Below, in pieces: positions 44,619-50,811 of a stretch of 50,811 nucleotides of DNA. The stretch comes from an uncultured Clostridia bacterium (GTDB lineage: Bacteria; Bacillota; Clostridia; Oscillospirales; Oscillospiraceae), in assembly GCA_946547105.1 (NCBI GenBank), contig CAMNOV010000006.1, positions 1-50,811 on the forward strand. Reading direction: 5' to 3'. The position numbers and the translations under genes were made by a program. The first letter of the stretch is position 1; each line of letters starts with the position of its first letter. Below the pieces are notes generated by a model. The model was not told where the DNA came from and made no database searches. It was given only the letters and a program-made list of their open reading frames with translations.

Positions 44619-45332
44619 ATGAATTTCGGCAAAGTAAAAGCCGTGTTCTTTATTGCGGTCTTTTTCCTGGTGCTGGCGCTGGTCGTCAACGCCGCACTGG
44701 GTCTGGATGCGAAAAAGCATCCCGCGCAGGAGGAGGAACCGGAGCAGCCCGCGCAGGAGGAGATCATCCCGCAGCCCGTACAGGAAACGCCTGTGCCGAT
44801 CCCGAGCTGGGCCCCCGCGCCCACGCCGCCGCCGGCCAACCGTCCGGCCACGAATCCCACGCCGCAGCAGCAGCCGCAGCAACAGCAGCAACAGCAGAAT
44901 CCTCCCGCCACGGCCCCGACGCCTGCGCCCACCCCGGCTCCCCGGCCGGCCGGGCAGAATCTCGGCAGCGGCGGCTTCCGCTCCGCGACCGGCGCCGGCC
45001 TTGAGCTGGTCTGTGACTGGAGCGCCGTGAGCGCCGCGGACAACAAGGCGGAGGTCACGCTGACCGTCAGCATCGAATCGTCCACGATCTATCTCAACGA
45101 GTGGCAGGATTGCATCGGCCTTCGCGTCGGCGACCAGACCGGGACCATGACCCAGCCCGCGCTGAGCTATGAGGGCGGCAGGACGACCCACAGCGTCGGC
45201 AGCAGGACCTTTACGGTCTCTCTGGCCGGAGGCAGCAGCCTGCCCGTCGCGGTGGAGTGGCACTACAACGGCACCTACGGCGGCGTCCAGATCGACGTGG
45301 TCGAGTGCGGCGGAACGATCAACCTGGGCTGA
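44619..45332 (+). CDS. Anchored extracellular protein with Pro/Gln-rich linker
   Basis: 237 aa, not recognised. An N-terminal membrane helix (residues 6-28) precedes a long Pro/Glu/Gln linker (about 34-115) that includes a run of seven glutamines. A C-terminal domain of about 110 residues is rich in Ser/Thr/Val and predicted strands (AEVTLTVSIESSTIYLNEWQ), like a small beta-sandwich. It is probably displayed at the surface. The gene has its own promoter, Shine-Dalgarno (AAGGAAGGGG) and terminator, so it is a free-standing unit. Confidence 0.72.
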   Translation: MNFGKVKAVFFIAVFFLVLALVVNAALGLDAKKHPAQEEEPEQPAQEEIIPQPVQETPVPIPSWAPAPTPPPANRPATNPTPQQQPQQQQQQQNPPATAPTPAPTPAPRPAGQNLGSGGFRSATGAGLELVCDWSAVSAADNKAEVTLTVSIESSTIYLNEWQDCIGLRVGDQTGTMTQPALSYEGGRTTHSVGSRTFTVSLAGGSSLPVAVEWHYNGTYGGVQIDVVECGGTINLG

Positions 45333-45342
45333 TCCGCAATTG

Positions 45343-45373
45343 AAAAAGAGGAGTCTGCGGACTCCTCTTTTTT
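45343..45373 (+). terminator. Rho-independent terminator
   Basis: AAAAGAGGAGTC/GACTCCTCTTTT around a 4-nt loop, with a T run. Confidence 0.9.
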
Positions 45374-45381
45374 CATGCTTC

Positions 45382-45410
45382 TTGACGAAAAAGCGCCGAT
45401 TGCATATACT
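45382..45410 (+). promoter_or_regulatory. nth promoter
   Basis: TTGACG (45382-45387), a 17-bp spacer and TATACT (45405-45410), 33 bp before nth. Confidence 0.75.
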
Positions 45411-45442
45411 GGAGCTGCAAACGACAAAAGGGGGAGAAAGCC

Positions 45443-46078
45443 ATGAGGACCCAGGAACAGGTCAATGAGATCGTACGGCGGCTGCTGGCGGAATATCCGG
45501 AGGCCAGCTGCACGCTGGACTATGAAAAGCCCTATGAGCTGCTGTTTTCCGTGCGCCTGGCCGCGCAGTGCACCGACGAGCGCGTGAACATGATCACGCC
45601 GGCGCTGTTCGAGCGCTTCCCCACGCTGGAGAGCTTTGCGGAGGCGGACGTGCAGGAAGTGGAGCAGTACGTGCACTCCTGCGGCTTTTTCCGCGCCAAG
45701 GCGCGGGATATCGTGGCCTGCGCGCAGGTGCTGCTGACGAAGTACGGCGGCGAGCTGCCGCGCACGATGGAGGAACTGACCGCGCTGCCCGGCGTCGGCC
45801 GCAAGACCGCGAATCTGATCCTGGGCGACGTGTTCCGCGTGCCCGGCTCTACCGTGGTGGACACGCACTGTATCCGCATCTCCAACCGCCTCGGACTGGT
45901 GGACGATCTCAAGGAGCCGGAGAAGATCGAGCGCGAGCTGCGCAGGATCCTGCCGCCGGAGCACTCCTCCGATTTCTGCCACTGCATCGTGCTGCACGGC
46001 CGCGCCGTGTGCGACGCGCGAAAGCCCCGCTGCGAGCTCTGCTGCCTGCGGGATCTGTGCCAGTATTGCGAACAATAG
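45443..46078 (+). CDS. nth: Endonuclease III
   Basis: 211 aa. A base-excision repair glycosylase/AP-lyase for oxidised pyrimidines. The helix-hairpin-helix LTALPGVGRKTANLIL contains the catalytic Lys (about residue 120), and DTHCIRISNRLGL the catalytic Asp. A C-terminal [4Fe-4S] loop has spacing C-x6-C-x2-C-x5-C (CDARKPRCELCCLRDLC). The Shine-Dalgarno is GGGGGAG. A family B element begins right after the stop. Confidence 0.96.
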   Translation: MRTQEQVNEIVRRLLAEYPEASCTLDYEKPYELLFSVRLAAQCTDERVNMITPALFERFPTLESFAEADVQEVEQYVHSCGFFRAKARDIVACAQVLLTKYGGELPRTMEELTALPGVGRKTANLILGDVFRVPGSTVVDTHCIRISNRLGLVDDLKEPEKIERELRRILPPEHSSDFCHCIVLHGRAVCDARKPRCELCCLRDLCQYCEQ

Positions 46079-46203
46079 GCTCCCTTTCGCAAAAGGGAGC
46101 TGTTGAGCGAAGCGAGACTGAGGGTTTCTCACAAATCGAAAATAGTGAGGGGAAACCCACCGGCCGCTTTAGGCGCGGCCACCTCCCTTCTGCGGAAGGG
46201 AGG
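46079..46203 (-). repeat. Modular palindromic element, family B, reverse orientation (B2)
   Basis: In order: GGCTCCCTTTCGCAAAAGGGAGC, hairpin GTT-GA-GC-gaa-GC-GA-GAC, an inverted repeat GAGGGTTTC/GAAACCC, hairpin GGCCGC/GCGGCC, and CCTCCCTTCTGCGGAAGGGAGG. It is the mirror of B1 with different loop and stem bases. It lies between nth and the M32 gene. Confidence 0.85.
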
Positions 46204-46227
46204 CTAATAGGTGAAAAGGAGATCGCC

Positions 46228-47736
46228 ATGACCAATCAACAGAAGCTGAAAAAACTCTTTGCGCGCCTGGATGAGATCGAGGCCTACTACCGCAGCCTCG
46301 GCAAGCTGAGCTTCGATATGGAGTGCTGCGCGCCGGAGGAGGGCATCGGCCCCGCCGGAGAGGACATGGCGCTGCTGGGGAAACAGGTCCACAAGCTGAC
46401 CCACGACAAGCGCTATCAGGCCCTGATCTGCGAGCTGCACGCGGACAGCGAGGGGCTCACGCCGGTGCAGAAGAAGGCGGTGGAGCACCTCTATGAGGAC
46501 TATGCCAGGAGCAAAAACATCTCCGCCGCGCTGTCCTACGAGATGGATCTGGCCTCCAACAAGGCCTACGGCGCCTGGCTGAGCGCGAAGAAGGCCAATG
46601 ATTTTTCGCTGTTTCGCGATTCCCTGGCCGATCTGATCCGCTATTGCCGCCTGTCGATCGACCTGCGCGACGAGAAGAAGGACAGCTATTACAACACCTG
46701 CCTGGACGACTATGAAAAGGGCGGCAGCATTGAGCAGCTGGACGCCTTCTTTGCCGCGCTCAAGGAGCGCATCGTGCCGCTGCTGGGCCGCATCGTCGCC
46801 GAGGGCAAGCCCATCCGGGAGGACTTCATGTCCCGCCCGGTGCCGATCCCCGCGCAGGAAGCCATGAGCCGCTGGCTGCTGGAGCAGGAGGGCCTGCGCA
46901 AGTCCGCCCTGGTGCTGATGACCACCGAGCACCCCTTCACCACGAATTTCGGCAGACACGACGTGCGCGTGACGACGCATTACCACGAGGACAGCTTCAT
47001 TTCCAACGTCTTCACCACCCTGCACGAGGGCGGCCATGCGCTGTTTATGCAGAACGAGCCCCAGGAACTGCACGACAATCACTGCGCCGACAACATGACC
47101 AGCGCCATGCACGAGACGATCTCCCGTTTTTATGAGAACCTGATCGGCCGCAGCGAGGAATTTATCGACTTTGCCGCGCCGCAGATCCGCGCGCTGTCCG
47201 GCGGCATTTTCGACGATGTGACGAACCGCGAGCTCTTTGAGGCGGTCAACGTCGCCCGCCCGAGCCTGATCCGCACCGAGTCCGACGAGCTGAGCTACTG
47301 CCTGCACATCATGATCCGCTACGAGCTGGAAAAGGCCTTTGTCAACGGCGAGATCACCGTGGACGAGATCCCGGCGCAGTGGAACGCGAAATATAAGGAC
47401 TATCTGGGCATCGACGTGCCGGACGACACGCAGGGCTGCCTGCAGGACGTGCACTGGTCCGGCTGGTCCTACGGCTACTTCCCCTCCTACGCGCTGGGCA
47501 ACGCCTACGGCGTGCAGATCCTGCGCCGGATGGAGAAGGACTTCGACGTCTTCGGCGCGGTGCGTGCCGGCGAGCTGACGAAGATCCGCGACTGGCTGAC
47601 GGAGCACGTGTTCTCCATCGCCTCGCTCACAACGCCGGACGAGTGGATCCGCGCGATCACCGGCGAGAGCCTGAACGTGAACTACTACCTCGATTATCTG
47701 GAGCAGAAGTTCACCGCGCTGTATGAGCTGAAATAA
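46228..47736 (+). CDS. M32 family metallocarboxypeptidase
   Basis: 502 aa, the family size. The zinc motif HEGGHA (HExxH type) lies at about residue 269, with the downstream glutamate in HETISRFYEN about 30 residues later. HYHEDSFISNVFTTLHEGGH and the NPSLIRTESDELSYCLHI-like region (VARPSLIRTESDELSY) are family hallmarks. The enzyme trims C-terminal residues of peptides in the cytoplasm; there is no signal peptide. The start at 46228 has AAAAGGAG; the long upstream extension in the track crosses repeat B2 and nth. Confidence 0.94.
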   Translation: MTNQQKLKKLFARLDEIEAYYRSLGKLSFDMECCAPEEGIGPAGEDMALLGKQVHKLTHDKRYQALICELHADSEGLTPVQKKAVEHLYEDYARSKNISAALSYEMDLASNKAYGAWLSAKKANDFSLFRDSLADLIRYCRLSIDLRDEKKDSYYNTCLDDYEKGGSIEQLDAFFAALKERIVPLLGRIVAEGKPIREDFMSRPVPIPAQEAMSRWLLEQEGLRKSALVLMTTEHPFTTNFGRHDVRVTTHYHEDSFISNVFTTLHEGGHALFMQNEPQELHDNHCADNMTSAMHETISRFYENLIGRSEEFIDFAAPQIRALSGGIFDDVTNRELFEAVNVARPSLIRTESDELSYCLHIMIRYELEKAFVNGEITVDEIPAQWNAKYKDYLGIDVPDDTQGCLQDVHWSGWSYGYFPSYALGNAYGVQILRRMEKDFDVFGAVRAGELTKIRDWLTEHVFSIASLTTPDEWIRAITGESLNVNYYLDYLEQKFTALYELK

Positions 47737-47744
47737 GAGAAAAA

Positions 47745-47787
47745 CATAAAAATACCGGGAAAACGATGTTTTCCCGGTATTTTTATG
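47745..47787. terminator. Bidirectional terminator between convergent genes
   Basis: A 20-bp perfect stem around a 3-nt loop, with an ACCGGGAAAAC core and A/T-rich ends on both sides. Confidence 0.92.
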
Positions 47788-47795
47788 CGCTTGCT

Positions 47796-48521
47796 TCATT
47801 CGCTCTGGGAGTTGCTGATCTCCAGGATCTCGCCGCATTCGCGGGAGAAGGCCAGCAGATCCTCGGGTGTGATGTCGTGCAGCGTGCGCAGCGAAAGCTC
47901 AAAGCGCACGACGCCCTCCTCTTCCCGCAGCATGCGGACGCTGACGGGGCGGGCTTCCCACTGCTTCAGGCGGCTTTGCAGGATGGGCTGGAAGCTGCCG
48001 TCGTCCTTCACGCGCAGGCGCAGCTTACAGCTTCGATAGGCGTCCGCGCCGACGGTGTAGCGGTGCATCAGATACTGCAGCAGCGCGATCATCACCGTGA
48101 CGAAGAGGCCGAGCCAGTACATGCCCGCGCCGACGGCCAGGCCGATGCCCGCGGTGGCCCAGATGCCGGCCGCCGTGGTCAGGCCCTTGACGGTATTGCC
48201 GTTTTTGAAGATAACGCCCGCGCCCAGAAAGCTGATGCCGCTGATGACCTGCGCTGCGATGCGCGAGGAGTCGGCGCCGCGGCTGCCGTTGAACAGGCCG
48301 TCCGGACCGCTCAGGTCGGCAAAGCCGTATTTGGAGATGATCATCATCAGCGCGGCGGCGGCGCACACGATCACGTGCGTGCGGATGCCCGCCTCCTTGA
48401 AGCGCCTCGTGCGTTCAAAGCCGATGGCTGCGCCGAAAACGGCGGCCAGCAGGATGCGGAAGAAAAACTCCAGCGTCTGCAGCATGGAAAACTGACTGTT
48501 CAGATAGTTCCCAAGAGTCAT
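47796..48521 (-). CDS. MgtC/SapB family membrane protein
   Basis: 241 aa. Four or five helices in the first 150 residues carry the MgtC signature: AAVFGAAIGFERTRRFKEAG, IRTHVIVCAAAAL, and ISFLGAGVIFKNGNTVKGLTT with AAGIWATAGIGLAVG. The C-terminal 90 residues are a soluble ACT-like domain. Family members affect magnesium homeostasis, acid tolerance or virulence, but the transport role is unproven. It is convergent with the M32 gene and shares its terminator. Confidence 0.92.
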   Translation of the reverse strand: MTLGNYLNSQFSMLQTLEFFFRILLAAVFGAAIGFERTRRFKEAGIRTHVIVCAAAALMMIISKYGFADLSGPDGLFNGSRGADSSRIAAQVISGISFLGAGVIFKNGNTVKGLTTAAGIWATAGIGLAVGAGMYWLGLFVTVMIALLQYLMHRYTVGADAYRSCKLRLRVKDDGSFQPILQSRLKQWEARPVSVRMLREEEGVVRFELSLRTLHDITPEDLLAFSRECGEILEISNSQSE

Positions 48522-48659
48522 AAAATCGTCCCTCCTTCAGGCTCTTTTCTTATTTTAAGTCATTTTTTCAGAAAGTCAACAGGAAAGCGCCTTTCGCGGA
48601 AAAGCGCCGGTCTTTTCCCTTTTTTCCCCGCATATACTGTGGCCGAAGGAGGGCGAGAC

Positions 48660-49937
48660 ATGAGAGTTTTGCGATCGGGCAGCACAGGCCCCGCGGTGCA
48701 GCTGCTGCAGCTGGCGCTCAATCGCGCCGGTTACGGGCCTCTGGCGACCGACGGCGTGTTCGGCGGCCTTACCCGCGATGCGCTCCGGCGTTTTCAGGCC
48801 GACCGCGGTCTCGCGGCCGACGGCGTCGCCGGGCCGCAGACCCACCGGCAGCTTCTGCCCTGGTATACCGGCTTTCTGGTTGTTCGCGTGCGCCGGGGCG
48901 ACACGGTCTGGGGCATCGCGCAGCGCTGCGGCAGCAGTGAGGAGGCGATCGGCCTGGCTAATCCCGGGATCGTGCCGGAAAACCTGGCCGTCGGCAGCGA
49001 GCTGGTGGTGCCGCTGCCCTTCCCGGTAGTGCCCACGACGATCGATTGGTGCAGCGCGCTGACGGCCTACTGCGTGCGCGGGATCGCCGCGCGCTATCCC
49101 TTCGTCCGCGTCGGGGAGATCGGGAAGAGCGTGATGGGAAAGCCGCTCTGGTCTCTTTGCCTCGGCGGCGGGGAAAACCGGGTGCTGTATAACGCCTCAC
49201 ACCATGCCAACGAGTGGATCACAACGCCGCTGCTGCTGAAATTTGCCGAGGAGCTGGCCGCGGCCTTTGCGGCCGGGGAGATGCTGGCGGGCTATGCGGC
49301 GTCGGAGATCCTGGACTATGCGTCGCTGACGCTCGTGCCGGCGGTCAATCCCGACGGGATCGACCTTGTCACCGGAGAATTGCAGCGCGGCGAATACTAT
49401 GAGAGCGCGCGGCGCATCGCCGCGGCGTATCCGCGCATCCCCTTCCCCTCGGGCTGGAAGGCCAATATCCGCGGGATCGACCCGAATCTGCAGTATCCGG
49501 CCGGCTGGGAGCAGGCCAGGGAGATCAAATTCGCCCAGGGCGTGCGCGGCCCCGCGCCCGCGGACTACGTGGGTCCGGCCCCGTTGACGGCGCCGGAGAG
49601 CCGCGCGATGTACGACTACACGCAGCGCCTTTCGCCAGATCTGGTGCTGGCCTATCACAGCCAGGGCCGGGTGATCTACTGGCAGTATCTCGATATCGAG
49701 CCGCCCGGCGCGCGGCGGATCGCCGAGCTTTTCGGCGCGGTGAGCGGCTATGAGGTGGCCGACGTCCCCTTTGCATCCGGCTTTGCCGGCTATAAGGACT
49801 GGTTTTTGCAGGATTATGACCGTCCGGGCTATACGATCGAGGTCGGCCGCGGCGTCAATCCGCTGCCGCTTTCCGATTTCGACGCGATCTACCGGGAGAA
49901 CCTCGGCATCCTGACCCTGGCGGCGCTCGTTACCTGA
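48660..49937 (+). CDS. M14 cell-wall endopeptidase with PG-binding and LysM domains
   Basis: 425 aa. Residues 1-65 are a PG_binding_1 domain (TDGVFGGLTRDALRRFQ). Residues 75-120 are a LysM domain (VRVRRGDTVWGIAQR). The rest is an M14 zinc carboxypeptidase fold with the HxxE site in SHHANEW, substrate Arg in GIDPNLQYPAGW, the third His in YHSQG and catalytic Glu in YTIEVGRG. This matches gamma-D-glutamyl-diaminopimelate endopeptidases of spore formers. No signal peptide is seen, as in spore-compartment enzymes. The start at 48660 follows AAGGAGG. Confidence 0.9.
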   Translation: MRVLRSGSTGPAVQLLQLALNRAGYGPLATDGVFGGLTRDALRRFQADRGLAADGVAGPQTHRQLLPWYTGFLVVRVRRGDTVWGIAQRCGSSEEAIGLANPGIVPENLAVGSELVVPLPFPVVPTTIDWCSALTAYCVRGIAARYPFVRVGEIGKSVMGKPLWSLCLGGGENRVLYNASHHANEWITTPLLLKFAEELAAAFAAGEMLAGYAASEILDYASLTLVPAVNPDGIDLVTGELQRGEYYESARRIAAAYPRIPFPSGWKANIRGIDPNLQYPAGWEQAREIKFAQGVRGPAPADYVGPAPLTAPESRAMYDYTQRLSPDLVLAYHSQGRVIYWQYLDIEPPGARRIAELFGAVSGYEVADVPFASGFAGYKDWFLQDYDRPGYTIEVGRGVNPLPLSDFDAIYRENLGILTLAALVT

Positions 49938-49938
49938 G

Positions 49939-49967
49939 TTGACGGCGCAGCGGAATCGGATTATAAT
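49939..49967 (+). promoter_or_regulatory. Lipoprotein gene promoter
   Basis: TTGACG (49939-49944), a 17-bp spacer and a perfect TATAAT (49962-49967). The -35 begins directly after the M14 stop codon. Confidence 0.82.
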
Positions 49968-49995
49968 AGAGCAAACGATCCCGGAGGTGAGACAG

Positions 49996-50664
49996 ATGAA
50001 AAAGCTCCTTTCGCTGCTGCTGGCTCTGTGCTGCCTGCTGAGTCTCTGCGCCTGCGGCGCCGGGGACGGCGGTGAGAATCAGGCGGGCGCGCCGTCGCGG
50101 CCACAGAACGGCGCCGCAGTTCCCGCCCAGAGCGGAACGGAGGCCTCCGCGGCGAATCCCTCCGGCAAGTATCAACGCGTGGCGATCACGGCGGACAACT
50201 GGACGGATTATTTTGAGCTGAAGGAGATCCCGCTCTACACGGTCTCGCAGGGCGAGGTGATCGCCCAGGTCTGCCAGTATTTCTGCGTGGTGCTGCGCGA
50301 GGAATACCTGCCCTATCTCAATCCGAACGGGAATTACCGGGTGGAATTCATCTTCCACTTCGACCTGTACATCGACACGATGGACATCAACACCAACGAG
50401 GGCGTCTACAGGCACACGGATGATCTGTTTTACGCCGTGGATACGACGAAGAGCGCGGTCTTTGACCGCTACGCCCTGCCCGGCTCCGCCTACGGCGAGG
50501 ACGCGAGCCTCTACGGGGGCTTTTCCAACGCCTTCTTTACCGGCTACTGCACTCTCCATTCCGGGGATGAGCTGGGAGAGAACCGCGTCTGGTCCGGCTT
50601 TTACATCGATCTGAACCAGGTGACGCTGGAGAGCGTGTCCGGCGAGCTGGAGCTCGGCGGCTGA
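49996..50664 (+). CDS. Lipoprotein, unknown function
   Basis: 222 aa. A lipoprotein signal (LLSLLLALCCLLSLCACG) ends at the lipobox Cys near residue 20. A low-complexity linker (Gly/Ala/Pro/Ser) to about residue 55 precedes a single domain rich in aromatic and acidic residues (NWTDYFELKEIPLYTVSQGE), predicted mostly strand. It is not recognised as a known family. The start at 49996 follows GGAGGTGAG; the longer ORF contains the promoter. It is a single gene with its own terminator. Confidence 0.78.
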   Translation: MKKLLSLLLALCCLLSLCACGAGDGGENQAGAPSRPQNGAAVPAQSGTEASAANPSGKYQRVAITADNWTDYFELKEIPLYTVSQGEVIAQVCQYFCVVLREEYLPYLNPNGNYRVEFIFHFDLYIDTMDINTNEGVYRHTDDLFYAVDTTKSAVFDRYALPGSAYGEDASLYGGFSNAFFTGYCTLHSGDELGENRVWSGFYIDLNQVTLESVSGELELGG

Positions 50665-50672
50665 CGAGTAAC

Positions 50673-50713
50673 AAAAAAAGCTGCCTTTGCCATTGGCAAA
50701 GGCAGCTTTTTTC
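50673..50713. terminator. Bidirectional terminator
   Basis: AAAAAAGCTGCCTTTGCC/GGCAAAGGCAGCTTTTTT around a 3-nt loop. It serves the lipoprotein gene and the convergent asnS. Confidence 0.92.
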
Positions 50714-50722
50714 TTTTTCTGC

Positions 50723-50811
50723 TCAGAAATCGGCGTTGCCGGTGGTGCGGGGGTGCAGCTCCACGTCGCGGATGTTGCTGACGCCCGTGAGGTACATCAC
50801 CATGCGCTCAA
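50723..50811 (-). CDS. asnS: Asparagine--tRNA ligase, C-terminal fragment (cut by window edge)
   Basis: Only 28-29 residues are inside the window, read from the minus strand: ERMVMYLTGVSNIRDV, then HPRTTGNADF and stop. The tail ...GxxNIRDVxxxPRTxGNA(D/E)F is the conserved C-terminus of AsnRS, which charges tRNA-Asn. AspRS and LysRS are related but end differently. The fragment is too short for the ORF track. Confidence 0.8.
   Translation of the reverse strand, partial: ERMVMYLTGVSNIRDVELHPRTTGNADF

Noticed and set aside
45568-46227. Upstream extension of the M32 peptidase ORF
   Set aside because: It runs out of frame through nth and across repeat B2. The real start at 46228 has AAAAGGAG.
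48600-48655. Sporulation sigma factor promoter (GCATATACT) before the M14 endopeptidase
   Set aside because: The -10-like part fits sigma-E/K loosely, but no matching -35 was found, and a similar CATATACT is the -10 of a sigma-A type promoter at nth.

Overview
This window looks like a GC-rich, spore-forming Clostridia chromosome, most likely an Oscillospirales/Oscillospiraceae gut bacterium. The evidence is the gene order dnaA-dnaN-yaaA-recF-remB-gyrB-gyrA, the cluster hprK-murB-rapZ-whiA-dnaE, the sporulation genes dpaA-dpaB and a SpoIID-type gene, a zinc-type L28, and purine-riboswitch control of a BMP-type nucleoside importer. No species call is possible from sequence alone. Coding density is high and almost every gene is ordinary chromosomal stock. 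The unusual content lies between the genes.

Layout, left part (1-12 kb): the end of an MFS transporter, a GDPD phosphodiesterase, an SPFH/ribbon-helix-helix/DUF1648 group behind a promoter with twin palindromes, a CPBP protease, an ABC ATPase-permease pair, tRNA-Asp and tRNA-Thr followed by duplicated tRNA-Thr 3' ends, an anchored protein, and a secreted PIG-L deacetylase. A minus-strand accessory block follows (small RHH protein, CpXC protein, MutS-I-like protein, ADP-ribosylglycohydrolase). Middle (12-31 kb): hprK-murB-rapZ-whiA-dnaE, with yvcK absent from its usual place; rpmB; xpt; a guanine-type riboswitch with a four-gene nucleoside ABC importer; an unknown membrane protein; a SpoIID-type gene; thyA-folA on the minus strand; and dipicolinate synthase dpaAB.

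Right part (31-51 kb): dnaA, a probable oriC between dnaA and dnaN, then dnaN, yaaA, recF, remB, gyrB and gyrA. A folded RNA candidate ending in a terminator follows gyrA. Next come three small membrane proteins, rnhA, an ABC exporter, a GNAT protein, a Pro/Gln-rich anchored protein, nth, an M32 carboxypeptidase, MgtC, an M14 cell-wall endopeptidase, a lipoprotein and the 3' end of asnS.

The most notable signal is two superimposed sets of dispersed intergenic repeats. (1) Modular palindromic elements of about 100-200 bp, in two sequence families (GAGGGGAAG ends and AAAGGGAG ends), share one architecture: end palindrome, a hairpin with a GA...GA tandem mismatch, a central inverted repeat, a second covarying hairpin, and an end palindrome. 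They sit in leaders of essential genes (whiA, dnaE, xpt, gyrB, gyrA). (2) Short arrays of about four 7-bp units (TTTTTAG type and AATTCGG type) mostly abut gene 3' ends and in three cases supply the stop codon. DnaA carries a variant DNA-contact motif, and the oriC candidate carries variant boxes (TTYTCCACA).

All calls come from reading the sequence and the supplied ORF translations. No database search, folding or skew computation was run.
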